A stretch of DNA of 64,000 nt from Cohaesibacter intestini (GCF_003324485.1 NZ_QODK01000001.1:744001-808000), one strand, 5' to 3'; counted from the first letter of the stretch, positions 1-10,615 are shown. Numbers and translations: made by a program. The notes: generated from the letters alone by a model not told the origin.

Positions 1-1
1 T

Positions 2-2062
2 CCAGCAGGCGCCCGCCCTGGTGGTGCGCGTCCGGGAGCTGGTGGTGGTTTTGCCCCGGCAGCGCCAGATCCGACTGCGGAAGGCAAGCCAGGTGCAAAA
101 ACGCTCAAGCCAGCGCCAAAACGTGTGCGTCCGGAAGATCCGAACCGCCAGCAGCCAGCCAAGCCGAAGAGCGATGACCGTCGTCGTGGCCGCCTGACGC
201 TGAGCAACGCGCTGAATGAGAATGAACGGGAACGCTCGCTCGCTTCCATGCGTCGCCGTCGCCAGAAGCAGAAGGCTGCAATGGTGGATACGCCGCGCGA
301 GAAGGTCTTCCGCGAAGTGGTCATTCCTGAAACCATTACCGTTCAGGAACTGGCCCAGCGCATGACCGAACGGGCCGTTGACGTGATCAAGATTCTGATG
401 AAACAGGGCCAGATGGTCAAAACCGTCGATCTTCTTGATGCAGACACCGCACAGCTGGTGGCCGAAGAACTGGGCCACAGTGTAAAACGTGTCGCCGCGT
501 CGGATGTTGAAGAAGGTTTGTTCAACAAGAGCGATAGCGAAGAAAGCCTTGCATCCCGTCCGGCCGTGGTGACCATTATGGGTCACGTTGACCATGGTAA
601 GACGTCGCTGCTTGATGCGCTTCGCGAAGAGAATGTGGTCAAGGGTGAAGCCGGTGGCATTACCCAGCATATCGGTGCTTATCAGGTCGAACAGAATGAC
701 CAGAAAATCACCTTCATCGATACGCCAGGCCACGCTGCCTTTACCGAAATGCGTGCCCGTGGTGCCAAATCGACCGATATCGTGGTTCTCGTGGTCGCTG
801 CCGATGACGGCGTGATGCCGCAGACCATCGAAGCGATCAACCATGCCCGTGCCGCGGACGTGCCAATCATTGTGGCGGTCAACAAGATCGACCTGCCTGC
901 CGCTGACCCAAGCCGTGTGCGCAACGAACTGCTGCAGCATAATGTGTTTGTCGAAAGCATGGGCGGTGACGTGCTCGAAGTGGAAGTGTCTGCCAAGCAG
1001 CGCCTCAACCTCGACGATCTGCTCGAAGCCATTCTGATGCAGTCCGAAATCCTTGAACTGCAAGCCAACCCGGACCGCGAAGCCGATGGCATCGTGGTTG
1101 AGGCCAAGCTCGACAAGGGCCGTGGTCCTGTGGCCACCGTACTGGTGCAAAATGGTACCCTGAAAGTCGGCGACATTGTCGTGGCTGGCGAACAATGGGG
1201 TAAGGTTCGCGCGCTGATCGATGACAAAAACGACAAGGTTGACGAAGCAGAGCCTTCCAAGCCGGTCGAAATTCTCGGCTTTGATGCAGCCCCTGACGCT
1301 GGTGACCAGTTTGCGGTTGTTGAAACCGAAGGTCGGGCACGTGAAATCACCGACTACCGGATTCGCAAGAACAAGGATCTGGCGGCGGCGAAAGCCAACA
1401 AGGGCTCGCTTGAGCAGATGCTCAGCAACCTCAAGGCCAGTGGCGATTCCCAATCCTTCCCGCTTGTCATCAAGGGTGACGTGAAGGGCTCGGTGGAAGC
1501 CATCATCGGTGCGCTGGACAATATCGGCAACGAGGAAATCTCGGCGCAGGTGCTGCATTCCGGTGTCGGTGGTGTAACCGAATCGGACGTGACCCTGGCT
1601 GCGGCCTCCGGTGCGCCGATCCTCGCCTTCAACGTGCGTGCCAACGCACAGGCAAAACAGGCTGCTGAACAAAAAGGCGTCGAGATCCGCTATTACAACA
1701 TCATCTACGATCTGACCGATGATGTGAAAGCGGCGATGTCCGGTCTGTTGTCGCCAGAAGTGCGCGAGACCTTCATCGGTTACGCCGAAATCCTGGAAGT
1801 GTTCAACATCACCAAGGTCGGCAAGGTCGCGGGTTGCCGCGTTACCGAAGGCACCGTGGAGCGTGGCACCGGCGTGCGTCTGCTGCGCGACAATGTGGTC
1901 ATCCATACTGGCAAGCTGTCGACCCTGAAACGCTTCAAAGACGAAGTGAAGGAAGTCAATGTTGGTCAGGAATGCGGTATGGCCTTCGAGAATTATCAGG
2001 ACCTGCGTGCTGGTGACCAGATCGAGTGCTTCCGCGTTGAAGAAATTGCCCGCTCGCTGTAA
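2..2062 (+). CDS. infB: Translation initiation factor IF-2 (5' end cut by window)
   Basis: IF-2 is the GTPase that delivers initiator fMet-tRNA to the 30S subunit and promotes subunit joining. The open frame runs from the window edge through a Pro/Gly/Ala-rich low-complexity stretch typical of the IF-2 N-terminal region, so the true start lies upstream; the GTG at 125 is only the first start-like codon inside the window. An IF2-N domain (with VQELAQRM) precedes the G domain, whose motifs are intact: G1 GHVDHGKT, G3 DTPGH, G4 NKID, G5 SAK. Domain II and the C-terminal fMet-tRNA-binding domain follow and the protein ends normally. It heads the infB-rbfA-truB-rpsO-pnp series, usually preceded by nusA outside this window. 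Identification is certain; only the 5' end is missing. Confidence 0.98.
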   Translation, partial: PAGARPGGARPGAGGGFAPAAPDPTAEGKPGAKTLKPAPKRVRPEDPNRQQPAKPKSDDRRRGRLTLSNALNENERERSLASMRRRRQKQKAAMVDTPREKVFREVVIPETITVQELAQRMTERAVDVIKILMKQGQMVKTVDLLDADTAQLVAEELGHSVKRVAASDVEEGLFNKSDSEESLASRPAVVTIMGHVDHGKTSLLDALREENVVKGEAGGITQHIGAYQVEQNDQKITFIDTPGHAAFTEMRARGAKSTDIVVLVVAADDGVMPQTIEAINHARAADVPIIVAVNKIDLPAADPSRVRNELLQHNVFVESMGGDVLEVEVSAKQRLNLDDLLEAILMQSEILELQANPDREADGIVVEAKLDKGRGPVATVLVQNGTLKVGDIVVAGEQWGKVRALIDDKNDKVDEAEPSKPVEILGFDAAPDAGDQFAVVETEGRAREITDYRIRKNKDLAAAKANKGSLEQMLSNLKASGDSQSFPLVIKGDVKGSVEAIIGALDNIGNEEISAQVLHSGVGGVTESDVTLAAASGAPILAFNVRANAQAKQAAEQKGVEIRYYNIIYDLTDDVKAAMSGLLSPEVRETFIGYAEILEVFNITKVGKVAGCRVTEGTVERGTGVRLLRDNVVIHTGKLSTLKRFKDEVKEVNVGQECGMAFENYQDLRAGDQIECFRVEEIARSL

Positions 2063-2120
2063 GGCAGGGCGTGGACATAACAAGCCAACGGTCAGCGACA
2101 GATTGGCTTAACCAAGTTCG

Positions 2121-2152
2121 GCAAAGGTCGAAGCGCAAGCTTTGACCTTTGC
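2121..2152 (+). other. Strong hairpin with GCAA tetraloop between infB and rbfA
   Basis: Bases 2121-2134 pair with 2139-2152 over 14 consecutive positions (one G-U pair) closed by the tetraloop GCAA. No run of T follows directly, so it does not look like a standard intrinsic terminator. It sits in the 194-base gap between infB and rbfA and could be an mRNA processing or stability element, or a partial terminator. Confidence 0.6.
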
Positions 2153-2256
2153 GCATTTTGCCGTAAAGACTGACAGAACCGGTTTGATGACCGGGTCTGA
2201 TATCCGGCAGGGTCGGTCCAATCCCGGTCCCTGTCCTCAACTTTTTGGAATAGATC

Positions 2257-2679
2257 ATGGGACGTGGTTCTCACAAAGGCGGTGGCATGCCATCGCAACG
2301 CCAGCTGCGCGTCGGCGAGCTGGTTCGCAAATCCCTATCCGAATGCCTGACCCGAGGCGAGCTGATTGACCCATTCCTGGAGACCCATGTGATCTCCATT
2401 CCAGAGGTGCGCATGAGCCCGGACCTGACGCTGGCCACTGCCTTCGTCATGCCGCTCGGTGCAACCGGGCAGGAAAAGGCGATTGTCGATGCCCTCAACG
2501 GGCATAAAAAATATCTTCGCGGCAGGCTGGGCCGCGATCTGGCGATGAAACATACACCGGATCTGCGCTTCCGCTATGACGAGACCTTTGATGAAGCCTC
2601 TCGGATTGATGCGCTTTTGAGCTCCCCGCGGGTGGTTCAGGATCTCAAGCGTGACGAAGATGACGGCGAAGACGAGTGA
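2257..2679 (+). CDS. rbfA: Ribosome-binding factor A
   Basis: RbfA binds the immature 30S subunit and helps 16S rRNA maturation, notably in the cold. The 140-residue product has the family's size, a basic Ser/Gly N-terminus, the N-terminal helix ([12 protein letters not shown]), the EVRMSPDL strand and a KH-like fold; the C-terminus is acidic (DEDDGEDE). The ATG at 2257 has a short GGA-type ribosome site seven bases upstream. It lies between infB and truB, the standard order. Nothing unusual in the coding sequence. Confidence 0.96.
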   Translation: MGRGSHKGGGMPSQRQLRVGELVRKSLSECLTRGELIDPFLETHVISIPEVRMSPDLTLATAFVMPLGATGQEKAIVDALNGHKKYLRGRLGRDLAMKHTPDLRFRYDETFDEASRIDALLSSPRVVQDLKRDEDDGEDE

Positions 2680-2689
2680 GGGTGATCCA

Positions 2690-3769
2690 GTGACTGACGA
2701 CCAGATCGAAGGCGCAGCATCCCGCTCTGACGAGGACGCGCCCCGCAAGCCGCGCAAAAAGAAACAGCAATTCCGCGCCAAGCGTCGCACGGACGTGCAT
2801 GGCTGGATCGCACTCGACAAGCCGCTCAACATGACCTCAACGCAGGCCGTTGGCGCCATCAAGCGGATCTTCAACGTCAAGAAGGTCGGCCATGCGGGCA
2901 CCCTCGATCCATTGGCGACCGGCTGTCTGCCGATTGCCATAGGCGAAGCGACCAAGACCGTTTCCTTTGTCATGGACGGGGTGAAGGAATATGAATTCAC
3001 GGTGCGTTGGGGTGAGGAAACCGCAACGGATGATGCGGAAGGGGAGCTGACCGACAGCTCGGCCCATCGCCCGACCGAGGACGAGATCGACGCCTGTCTT
3101 GACCATTTTACCGGTACCATCATGCAGGTTCCACCCGCCTTCTCGGCGATCAAGGTCAATGGCGAACGCGCCTATGATCTTGCGCGCGATGGGGAAGAGG
3201 TGAAACTGGCCGCCCGGCCAATCACTGTGCATGAGCTGGACCTCGTGGAAGTCATCGACGAGGATACCGCCGTTTTTGTCGCCGAATGTTCCAAAGGAAC
3301 CTATGTGAGGTCCTTAGCGCGGGATATTGGGCGGCATCTTGGAACGCGAGGCCATGTGATTGGCCTGCGTCGGCTCCTTTCCGGCCCATTTCGTGAGGAA
3401 ATGCTAATTTCGCTGGACGATTTGGAACGGTTGAGCCATAGTGCGCCCGACGAGCCAGGGCCAAAAACCGGGCTCGCTGATGCCTTGCTTCCTGTGGAGA
3501 CCGCGCTGGACGACATCCCGGCACTGGCCATAAACAGGAACGCCGCAGCAAGACTACGCCGAGGTCAATCGGTGCTGCTGCGAGGACAGGATGCTCCCAT
3601 CGAAGGGTATGCCGCTGCCATGAATGCCGGCATGCTGGTCGCAATTTGCGAAATCATCGAGGGAGAACTCTGGCCGAGGCGCGTTTTCAATCTGCCTGAT
3701 CATCCACCCGTTTTCAACAATGGGGATCAGCAAAACAATCAAGGAGAAAACGATGTCGATCACTGCTGA
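2690..3769 (+). CDS. truB: tRNA pseudouridine(55) synthase TruB
   Basis: TruB converts U55 of the T-loop of tRNAs to pseudouridine. The catalytic motif [12 protein letters not shown], with the active-site Asp, follows a [11 protein letters not shown] segment, and the RNA-binding [11 protein letters not shown] motif is present; a C-terminal PUA-like part follows. The N-terminus carries a basic Lys/Arg patch. I prefer the GTG at 2690, 10 bases after the rbfA stop with a GAGGGTGAT ribosome site; GTG 2651 and ATG 2660 in the same frame are alternatives that would overlap rbfA. The 3' end overlaps the start of rpsO by 17 bases, suggesting coupled translation. Confidence 0.95.
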   Translation: MTDDQIEGAASRSDEDAPRKPRKKKQQFRAKRRTDVHGWIALDKPLNMTSTQAVGAIKRIFNVKKVGHAGTLDPLATGCLPIAIGEATKTVSFVMDGVKEYEFTVRWGEETATDDAEGELTDSSAHRPTEDEIDACLDHFTGTIMQVPPAFSAIKVNGERAYDLARDGEEVKLAARPITVHELDLVEVIDEDTAVFVAECSKGTYVRSLARDIGRHLGTRGHVIGLRRLLSGPFREEMLISLDDLERLSHSAPDEPGPKTGLADALLPVETALDDIPALAINRNAAARLRRGQSVLLRGQDAPIEGYAAAMNAGMLVAICEIIEGELWPRRVFNLPDHPPVFNNGDQQNNQGENDVDHC

Positions 3770-4022
3770 ACGCAAGCAAGAACTGATCAAAGAATATGGC
3801 ACCAAAGAAGGCGACACCGGTTCCCCTGAGGTTCAGGTTGCTGTGCTTACCGAGCGTATTGTCAATCTGACTGAGCACTTCAAGTCTCACAAGAAAGATA
3901 ATCACTCGCGTCGTGGCCTTCTGAAACTGGTTTCCCAGCGTCGTAAGCTGCTTGACTATGTCAAAGCAAAAGACGAAGCGCGTTATCAGGATCTGATCAA
4001 GCGTCTGAAGCTGCGTCGCTAA
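3753..4022 (+). CDS. rpsO: 30S ribosomal protein S15
   Basis: S15 is a primary 16S rRNA-binding protein of the small-subunit platform. The 89-residue product ([12 protein letters not shown] start, IKRLKLRR end) has full family length, with the GDTGSPEVQ and HSRRGLL motifs that contact rRNA. The ATG at 3753 has a strong ribosome site, AAGGAGAAAAC. It overlaps the end of truB in another frame and is followed by an intrinsic terminator, then pnp. Confidence 0.98.
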   Translation: MSITAERKQELIKEYGTKEGDTGSPEVQVAVLTERIVNLTEHFKSHKKDNHSRRGLLKLVSQRRKLLDYVKAKDEARYQDLIKRLKLRR

Positions 4023-4025
4023 TCC

Positions 4026-4061
4026 AAAAAAACGCGGCAGCCACATGGTTGCCGCGTTTTT
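4026..4061 (+). terminator. Intrinsic terminator after rpsO
   Basis: A ten-pair stem CGCGGCAGCC / GGTTGCCGCG around the loop ACAT is flanked by an A-run on the left and TTTTT on the right, starting a few bases after the rpsO stop. Confidence 0.9.
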
Positions 4062-4385
4062 GATATTTGTTGGTCCGCAAGATGCTTACCAAGCATTCAC
4101 CGAGCGGACCCTGTTTCCTCCGCAATAGATGCACTCCTTTTGCAATCGGCTTGCATGCGGGGAAAGTCCATCGGTCGCTCTGGTTCTAAGTCACCAGAGA
4201 CGCTAAACACAGAAAGTGAATCAGTGCCGAAACGGATATACTGATTCAATGTCTCACTGGCAGGATTGCCAGCAGCTTCTTTCCCCTTGCCGCAAAAAAG
4301 CTGCTCGTTGTCTTGCCCGTGAGTGAACTCAATCACGCTCCACCTTTGTCCGTATATTGGAGCAGTATGCAAAGAGGACATTTAA
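4062..4385 (+). promoter_or_regulatory. Structured rpsO-pnp intergenic leader
   Basis: This 324-base gap holds no convincing gene but several inverted repeats in a row: 4072-4078 with 4104-4110 (enclosing ATGCTT/AAGCAT), 4178-4184 with 4193-4199, 4217-4225 with 4240-4248, 4257-4262 with 4267-4272 (loop GGAT), and 4272-4278 with 4298-4304. The pnp leader of E. coli is a known target of RNase III and PNPase autoregulation; a similar role here is inference. A ribosome site AAGAGGA precedes the pnp ATG. No clear -35/-10 pair was found. Confidence 0.5.
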
Positions 4386-6512
4386 ATGTTCGATATTCAA
4401 CGCGAAGAAATTGAATGGGCCGGCCAAACGCTGACCCTCGAAACCGGCAAGGTTGCCCGTCAGGCTGACGGCGCCGTCGTCGCCTCTCTGGGTGGCACCA
4501 CCGTTCTGGCCACCGTTGTTTCGGCCAAACAGCCAAAGCCGGGCCTCGATTTCTTCCCCCTGACCGTCAATTATCAGGAAAAAGCCTACGCGGCTGGCAA
4601 GATTCCTGGCGGTTATTTCAAACGCGAAGGTCGTCCAAGCGAGAAGGAAACCCTTGTTTCCCGTCTGATCGACCGTCCGATCCGTCCGCTGTTCGTCGAA
4701 GGCTACAAGTGCGAAACCCAGGTCATCATCACCGTGATGAGCCATGACATGGAAAATGACCCGGACATCCTGGCGATGGTTGCGGCTTCTGCTGCCCTGA
4801 CCCTGTCCGGCGTGCCTTTCATGGGCCCAATCGGTGGTGCGCGCGTTGGCATGATCAATGGCGAATTCGTGCTCAACCCACCGGTTGACCAGATGGATGA
4901 ATCCACCCTGGACCTGATCGTTGCCGGTACCACCGACGCGGTTCTGATGGTGGAATCCGAAGCGCAAAATCTCTCCGAGCAGACCATGCTCGACGCTGTG
5001 ATGTTCGGTCATCGTGGGTTCCAGCCAGTGATCGAAGCGATCATCCGTCTGGCTGAAAAAGCAGCGAAAGAACCACGCGACTTTGTCACCCCTGACAATA
5101 GCGAGCTGAAAGCCAAAGTGCTCGAGATTGTCGGCTCCGAGCTGGCAGACGCTTACAAAATCACCTCCAAAACCGAACGCCGCGATGCGGTTGATGCGGT
5201 GAAGGCGAAAGTGGTCGAAGCCCTGTGCGACGAAGAGAATGAAGAAGCGCCTGCCAAATCGCTGGTTGGTGACGTCTTCAAAAAGGTCGAAGCCGGCATC
5301 GTTCGTGGTCAGATCATCGAAACCAGCTCGCGCATCGATGGCCGTGATCTCTCCACCGTCCGTCAAATCGTGTCTGAAGTCGGCACCCTGCCACGCACCC
5401 ACGGCTCTGCTCTGTTCACCCGTGGTGAAACGCAGGCAATCGTTGTTGCGACCCTTGGCACCGGTGACGACGAGCAGTTTGTTGACTCGCTCGAAGGCAC
5501 CTACAAGGAAACCTTCCTGCTGCATTACAACTTCCCTCCATATTCCGTTGGTGAAGCTGGCCGCATGGGGTCCCCAGGGCGTCGTGAAATCGGTCACGGC
5601 AAACTTGCTTGGCGTGCGGTTCGTCCAGTTCTGCCTGCTCATCATGATTTCCCATACACCCTGCGTGTTGTGTCCGAGATCACCGAATCCAACGGGTCTT
5701 CTTCGATGGCCACCGTTTGCGGCACCTCTCTGGCGCTGATGGATGCCGGTGTGCCTCTGAAGGCTCCGGTTGCCGGTATCGCCATGGGTCTGATCAAGGA
5801 AGGCGACAAGTTTGCCGTCCTCAGCGACATTCTGGGTGATGAAGATCACCTCGGCGACATGGACTTCAAAGTGGCTGGTACCTCTGAGGGCATCACCTCG
5901 CTGCAGATGGACATCAAGATCGACGGCATCACCGAAGAGATCATGAAAGTCGCTCTGGAGCAGGCCAAAGGCGGTCGTCTCCACATTCTGGGTGAAATGG
6001 GCAACGCTTTGTCCGAAGCCCGTCCGGAAGTTGGTGAGCATGCTCCACGCATCGAAACCATCAAAATTCCGGTCGACAAAATCCGTGAAGTCATCGGCTC
6101 CGGCGGCAAAGTCATCCGTGAAATCGTCGAGAAAACCGGCGCCAAGATCGACATCAACGACGACGGCACCATCAAGGTTGCTTCTTCCGACGGCGCAGCC
6201 ATCACCGCTGCTCTCAACTGGATCAAGTCGATTGCTGCCGAGCCGGAAGTTGGCGAGATCTACAAGGGCAAGGTTGTCAAAACCGTCGATTTCGGCGCGT
6301 TTGTCAACTTCTTTGGTGCCCGCGATGGTCTCGTGCACATTTCCCAGCTGACTCCGAAACGCACCAACAAGGTGACCGACGTGGTCAAGGAAGGCGATGC
6401 CGTCTTCGTCAAGCTGCTGGGCTTTGATGAGCGTGGCAAGGTTCGCCTGTCGATGAAAATGGTCGATCAGGAAACCGGTGAAGAAATCAAGGAAGAGAAG
6501 AGCGAAGACTAA
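4386..6512 (+). CDS. pnp: Polyribonucleotide nucleotidyltransferase (PNPase)
   Basis: PNPase degrades RNA 3' to 5' by phosphorolysis and can add tails; it forms a trimer and joins the degradosome. The 708-residue product has the full architecture: two RNase PH-like domains separated by an alpha-helical domain, then a KH domain ([12 protein letters not shown], around residue 570) and a C-terminal S1 domain ([10 protein letters not shown] through LVHISQL). The [11 protein letters not shown] and [14 protein letters not shown] motifs of the catalytic cores are present. The ATG at 4386 follows AAGAGGACATTTAA. It ends in an acidic Glu/Lys tail and is followed by a terminator. A long minus-strand open frame over this gene is a coding shadow. 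Confidence 0.98.
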   Translation: MFDIQREEIEWAGQTLTLETGKVARQADGAVVASLGGTTVLATVVSAKQPKPGLDFFPLTVNYQEKAYAAGKIPGGYFKREGRPSEKETLVSRLIDRPIRPLFVEGYKCETQVIITVMSHDMENDPDILAMVAASAALTLSGVPFMGPIGGARVGMINGEFVLNPPVDQMDESTLDLIVAGTTDAVLMVESEAQNLSEQTMLDAVMFGHRGFQPVIEAIIRLAEKAAKEPRDFVTPDNSELKAKVLEIVGSELADAYKITSKTERRDAVDAVKAKVVEALCDEENEEAPAKSLVGDVFKKVEAGIVRGQIIETSSRIDGRDLSTVRQIVSEVGTLPRTHGSALFTRGETQAIVVATLGTGDDEQFVDSLEGTYKETFLLHYNFPPYSVGEAGRMGSPGRREIGHGKLAWRAVRPVLPAHHDFPYTLRVVSEITESNGSSSMATVCGTSLALMDAGVPLKAPVAGIAMGLIKEGDKFAVLSDILGDEDHLGDMDFKVAGTSEGITSLQMDIKIDGITEEIMKVALEQAKGGRLHILGEMGNALSEARPEVGEHAPRIETIKIPVDKIREVIGSGGKVIREIVEKTGAKIDINDDGTIKVASSDGAAITAALNWIKSIAAEPEVGEIYKGKVVKTVDFGAFVNFFGARDGLVHISQLTPKRTNKVTDVVKEGDAVFVKLLGFDERGKVRLSMKMVDQETGEEIKEEKSED

Positions 6513-6544
6513 GCGCTTGGCGCTTACCGTTCTCTGAAAATCAG

Positions 6545-6580
6545 AAAGCCCGTCAGATCTGCTCTGACGGGCTTTTTTTT
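6545..6580 (+). terminator. Intrinsic terminator after pnp
   Basis: A perfect 13-pair stem, AAAGCCCGTCAGA / TCTGACGGGCTTT, with a five-base loop is followed by T's. The symmetrical flanks may also terminate the converging gene at 6684. Confidence 0.92.
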
Positions 6581-6683
6581 GTCGCGTGATGCGAGATGTC
6601 ATTCGAAGGGAAACTTGCCGCTCAGGGCCCCTCAGGGGACAGGTGACGGCACGAAAAGCGCTCGGCAAGCCCCTAACGCCTTG

Positions 6684-8255
6684 TCACGCGCAGAGATGGG
6701 GGTTGCGGATCAGCTTGAGCCCGTGCATCTCGCTTTCATGGTTCGGTTCCGGCTCGGTCATCTCGAACCCCGGCGCCTGTGCCAGATCGTGCGGCCGATC
6801 GAGCAGGAAGCCCTGTGCATGATGACAGCCAGCGATCCGCAGCATTTCCATGGTTTCCTTGTCCTCGATGCCTTCGGCCGTGATCGAGATATCGAGGCTC
6901 TTGCCAATGCCGATGACGGCGGAAATGATCGCCATGTTGCCGTTGCTCTGATTGAGATCACGAACAAAGGAACGATCCAGCTTGATCTTGTCGATCGGGA
7001 AGGCGGACAGGTAGCTCAGCGAAGAATAGCCAGTGCCGAAGTCATCCAGTGCAATGGAAATGCCCATGGCCCGCAGCTGGTTGAGGGTTTCGATGGTGCG
7101 CTGACTGGTCTGGATGAATAGACTTTCGGTCACCTCCAGCTCCAGCCGTTCCGGCGGCAGGCCGGTTTCCTCGAGTATACGGGCCACATTGGGCACCAGA
7201 TCGGATTTCTGGAACTGGATCGGCGACAGGTTTACCGCAACTTTCAGCGGCTGGCGCCAACTGGCGGCGCGGCGGCAAGCCTCTCTGAGCGCATAATCCG
7301 AGAGCGGCAGAATGAGGCCATTGCGTTCGGCAAGGGGAATGAAGGTGCCCGGCGAAATCCAGCCTCGGGTCGGATGGTTCCAACGCATCAGAGCCTCAAA
7401 GCCCACCTGCCTGCCGGTCTGCAAACAGAACTGGCCCTGATAATGAAGGCAGAATTCACGATTGGCGATGGACTTACCCATTTCCTGCGACAGCTCATGG
7501 TCGATATGGGCGCGGACATCCTGACGTTGCTCAAACATGCAGACCTGATCGCGACCGTCCTGTTTGGCGCGCAGCAGAGCCATTTTGGCATGCTGAAGCA
7601 GGTTGGCGGTGCGGTAGCCATGGTCCGGAAACAGCACAAAGCCGCCAGAGACAGTGATGTCAATCGGGCGGCCATGAAAGCGGTAGGACTGTTTCAGATA
7701 GGCATGCAGTATCTCGATACGGTTGGGAAAATCGCTGCTTGCCCCAATATCATCGAGCAAAATCGCAAATTCGTTGCCAGAGAGACGAGCGACCAGCTTG
7801 GGATCCCTTTGGAAATGCTGCAGGCGGATCGCAAATTCCTGTAACAGCAGATCCCCGTTCTCGGTACCGAGGATCGTATCGAGCTCCTTGAACCGGTCTA
7901 TGTCCACCAACACCAGCGCAAAAGGGGTGTTTTGATATTCCGGCGATCGTGCGCGACTGTAAAGTGTGGAGAGAAAGAGCTGGCGATTAGACAGACCGGT
8001 CAAATTGTCCTTGGTCTTCAGCTTCTCCAGATGGCAGCGGTCGCGCTCACCTCGATTTTTTGCCCCTTGTGTTGCAATGAGGAAGGAGTAGGCGCCCAGC
8101 ATTCCAAGCAGCAATATCGGGATCTGACGGATCAGCGGATCGCTGTATAGAGATAGACCCAGGGCCACAAGCATCATCACCCCGAGGGAGAACAGTTTGA
8201 CGCTCGTATTGAGGTTCGGATCGCGCTGTAAGTAAGGACCTGACGATTCGGACAT
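6684..8255 (-). CDS. Membrane GGDEF/EAL protein, probable c-di-GMP phosphodiesterase
   Basis: The 523-residue protein begins with two predicted membrane segments (about 18-37 and 45-63), followed by a GGDEF domain (about 75-245) and an EAL domain (about 255-500). The cyclase signature is SGNEF at 159-163 instead of GG(D/E)EF, so cyclase activity is unlikely. The EAL domain keeps the recognised catalytic elements: EAL followed by MRW (287-292), the Asn in AVNLSP, the Glu in EVTES, DDFGTGYSSL, the Lys in DKIKLDRSF and the Glu in AEGIED. This suggests an active c-di-GMP phosphodiesterase with a possible GTP-sensing GGDEF part. It faces pnp and is transcribed alone. A link with the alginate genes 12 kb away is possible but not shown by the sequence. 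Confidence 0.9.
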   Translation of the reverse strand: MSESSGPYLQRDPNLNTSVKLFSLGVMMLVALGLSLYSDPLIRQIPILLLGMLGAYSFLIATQGAKNRGERDRCHLEKLKTKDNLTGLSNRQLFLSTLYSRARSPEYQNTPFALVLVDIDRFKELDTILGTENGDLLLQEFAIRLQHFQRDPKLVARLSGNEFAILLDDIGASSDFPNRIEILHAYLKQSYRFHGRPIDITVSGGFVLFPDHGYRTANLLQHAKMALLRAKQDGRDQVCMFEQRQDVRAHIDHELSQEMGKSIANREFCLHYQGQFCLQTGRQVGFEALMRWNHPTRGWISPGTFIPLAERNGLILPLSDYALREACRRAASWRQPLKVAVNLSPIQFQKSDLVPNVARILEETGLPPERLELEVTESLFIQTSQRTIETLNQLRAMGISIALDDFGTGYSSLSYLSAFPIDKIKLDRSFVRDLNQSNGNMAIISAVIGIGKSLDISITAEGIEDKETMEMLRIAGCHHAQGFLLDRPHDLAQAPGFEMTEPEPNHESEMHGLKLIRNPHLCA

Positions 8256-8514
8256 GATGACTCTCGGAATTATCCAACACGTCGCTAGCCTAGAGCCCGT
8301 TTGTTAAAGAAAGTCGCAACGGCTTTGGTTAACTGAGTCTAAAATGGATCCAATTGAATTATTTTACACAAAAGAGTGTTGGGGACATCAAAAATAGCAA
8401 CACAGCTTGTCATCTGGTCTTCACAAAATCGACTTTGGAGCAGGTCGAGCCGCATGGCCCCCCTTCATAGGCGCCCTTTATCCTGTATCCTGTTTCTGTC
8501 TGGGATACTGACAC
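8256..8514. other. Gene-free interval upstream of the GGDEF/EAL gene
   Basis: No supported gene, RNA or repeat is seen. The AT-richer part near 8300-8385 probably holds the promoter of the minus-strand GGDEF/EAL gene, but I cannot name a -35/-10 pair. Confidence 0.4.
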
Positions 8515-8541
8515 AAAAAAAGAGGGCCTTGCCCTCTTTTT
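8515..8541 (-). terminator. Intrinsic terminator after fabI
   Basis: The stem GAGGGC / GCCCTC with loop CTT is extended by A7 on one side and T5 on the other, so on the minus strand it ends in a T-run about 30 bases after the fabI stop. It could work in both directions. Confidence 0.85.
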
Positions 8542-8570
8542 CAATCTTCCAAGACTGTTCGCTCAGCGGA

Positions 8571-9383
8571 TCATGCGCCGTTTTTTTCCATGCTGAACAA
8601 TGTCTCAAGCGTTGGCATGGAAATGCAGTTATAGCCTGCATCAACGAAATGCACCTCACCGGTGACTTTCTTTGACAGATCCGAAAGCAGATAAAGCGCC
8701 GTGCCGCCAACATCCTCGATGGTGCAGACTTCGCGCAGCGGATTGTTGTCACGCTGGTAATTATACATCACGCGTGCATCGGAGATGCCCGCACCCGCCA
8801 GCGTGCGCACCGGACCGGCGGAAATCGCGTTGACGCGGATGGCCGATGGACCGAAGTCATAGGCGAGATAACGAACCGATGCTTCAAGCGCCGCCTTGGC
8901 AACACCCATGACATTATAGTTCGGCATCACACGGATCGACCCTGCATAGGTCAGGGTGATCATTGATCCACCCTCGGTCATCAATTCCGCTGCCCGCTTT
9001 GCCACTTCCGTGAAGGAGAAGCAGGAAATGACCATCGTGCGAGAGAAGTTGTCCCGACTGGTATCGGCGTAACGACCCTTGAGCTCATTCTTGTCGGAAA
9101 AGCCAATGGCGTGGACGATGAAGTCGATCTTGCCCCAACGCTCCTTGAGCGCATCAAAGACGGTGTCGACCGACGTCAGATCCTCGACATCACACGGCAA
9201 AACAAAGTCCGACCCCAGCTTTTCCGCCAGTGGCTTGACCCGCTTGCCCAATGCTTCCCCTTGATAGGTGAAAGCCAGCTCTGCCCCTTGATCGTGCAAC
9301 ATCTGGGCTATGCCCCAAGCAATTGAATTGCTGTTGGCAACACCCATGATGAGGCCACGTTTCCCCTGCATCAGACCTGTCAT
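8571..9383 (-). CDS. fabI: Enoyl-[acyl-carrier-protein] reductase (NADH)
   Basis: FabI reduces the trans-2 double bond in the last step of each fatty-acid elongation cycle. It is a 270-residue short-chain-dehydrogenase fold with the FabI form of the nucleotide site (GVANSNSIAWGIA) and the catalytic Tyr-x6-Lys in NYNVMGVAK. The segment AISAGPVRTLAGAGI is the substrate-binding-loop region. Its start lies 14 bases after the fabB stop, so fabA, fabB and fabI probably form one minus-strand unit, ended by the hairpin at 8515. The arrangement with irr upstream matches other Hyphomicrobiales. Confidence 0.96.
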   Translation of the reverse strand: MTGLMQGKRGLIMGVANSNSIAWGIAQMLHDQGAELAFTYQGEALGKRVKPLAEKLGSDFVLPCDVEDLTSVDTVFDALKERWGKIDFIVHAIGFSDKNELKGRYADTSRDNFSRTMVISCFSFTEVAKRAAELMTEGGSMITLTYAGSIRVMPNYNVMGVAKAALEASVRYLAYDFGPSAIRVNAISAGPVRTLAGAGISDARVMYNYQRDNNPLREVCTIEDVGGTALYLLSDLSKKVTGEVHFVDAGYNCISMPTLETLFSMEKNGA

Positions 9384-9397
9384 GCTTCTGGACGCCC

Positions 9398-10615
9398 TTA
9401 TCCGTTATATCGCTGGAAAATAAGGGTGGCATTGGTGCCACCGAACCCGAATGAGTTGGATAGCGCCACATCGAAGCTCTTGTCAATGCGCTGACGGACA
9501 ATGTTCATGTCGGTCATTGCAGGATCCAGTTCGAAAATATTGGCGGACTCACCGACAAATCCAGACTGCATCATCAACAAGGAATAGATGGATTCCTGAA
9601 CACCAGCACCGCCCAGACAGTGACCGGTCAGGGATTTGGTGGACCCGATATACGGCTGGTCGTCACCAAAGACTTCACGAATGGCACCGATTTCGGCAGT
9701 GTCGCCAACCGGCGTCGAAGTGCCGTGACAATTGATGTAATCAACCTTGCCATCAAGGGTCGCCAACGCCTGACGCATGCAGCGTTTGGCGCCTTCACCG
9801 CTTGGAGCAACCATGTCATAGCCATCCGAGGTGGCGCCATAGCCAACCAGTTCGGCATAGATCTTGGCACCACGGGCCTTGGCATGTTCCAGTTCTTCCA
9901 AAATCAGCACACCAGCACCACCGGCAATCACAAAGCCATCGCGGTTGGCATCGAACGCACGGGACGCGGTTTCCGGCGTGTCGTTGAAGTTGGTAGACAT
10001 GGCGCCCATGGCGTCAAACAGGTTCGACATGGACCAGTCGATATCTTCATGGCCACCAGCAAAGACGACATCCTGTTTGCCCATCTGGATCAGCTCATAG
10101 GCATTGCCGATGCAGTGTGCCGACGTGGAACAAGCCGAAGAAATGGAGTAGTTGACGCCGTGGATCTTGAAATAAGTTGCAAGAGTTGCAGAGGCAGTGG
10201 AAGACATCGCCTTTGGCACTGCGAAAGGCCCGATGCGCTTTGGTGAGCCGTTTTTGCGGGTGATGTCTGCGGCATTGACCACGGTTTGGGTGGATGGACC
10301 GCCTGACCCCATGATGATGCCAGTGCGTTCGTTGGTGATGTCATCCTGCTCGAGGCCGGAATCTGCAATCGCCTGCTTCATGGCGACGTGGTTCCATTCA
10401 CCACCGGTGGACAGGAAGCGCTTGGCGCGGCGGTCCACGAGGTCGGTCGTGTCAATGTCTGGGCGACCCCAGACCTGGCTACGGAAACCATGTTCGGCAA
10501 AGTCTTCGGAGAAGGTAATGCCGGCTTTTGCGGTCCGCAGGGATTCGGTTACGGCTTCTGCATCGTTGCCGATGGAGGAAACAATTCCCAAGCCGGTGAT
10601 GACAACACGTCTCAT
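9398..10615 (-). CDS. fabB: Beta-ketoacyl-ACP synthase I
   Basis: FabB condenses malonyl-ACP with growing acyl chains and is needed to elongate unsaturated intermediates made by FabA. The 405-residue thiolase-fold protein has the nucleophile Cys in [10 protein letters not shown], the first His in [11 protein letters not shown] and the second in GHCLGGAG: the Cys-His-His triad of this family. N-terminal [15 protein letters not shown] is typical. It lies between fabA and fabI on the same strand, consistent with the anaerobic-type unsaturated fatty acid pathway. Confidence 0.96.
   Translation of the reverse strand: MRRVVITGLGIVSSIGNDAEAVTESLRTAKAGITFSEDFAEHGFRSQVWGRPDIDTTDLVDRRAKRFLSTGGEWNHVAMKQAIADSGLEQDDITNERTGIIMGSGGPSTQTVVNAADITRKNGSPKRIGPFAVPKAMSSTASATLATYFKIHGVNYSISSACSTSAHCIGNAYELIQMGKQDVVFAGGHEDIDWSMSNLFDAMGAMSTNFNDTPETASRAFDANRDGFVIAGGAGVLILEELEHAKARGAKIYAELVGYGATSDGYDMVAPSGEGAKRCMRQALATLDGKVDYINCHGTSTPVGDTAEIGAIREVFGDDQPYIGSTKSLTGHCLGGAGVQESIYSLLMMQSGFVGESANIFELDPAMTDMNIVRQRIDKSFDVALSNSFGFGGTNATLIFQRYNG

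Noticed and set aside
4097-4381. 94-codon minus-strand frame in the rpsO-pnp gap
   Set aside because: It overlaps the stem-loop array and has no ribosome site or recognisable domain; the structure explains the region better.
4329-6668. 779-codon open frame on the minus strand over pnp
   Set aside because: It lies opposite a certain gene, is rich in Phe, His and Asp from the complement of its codons, and resembles no protein family.
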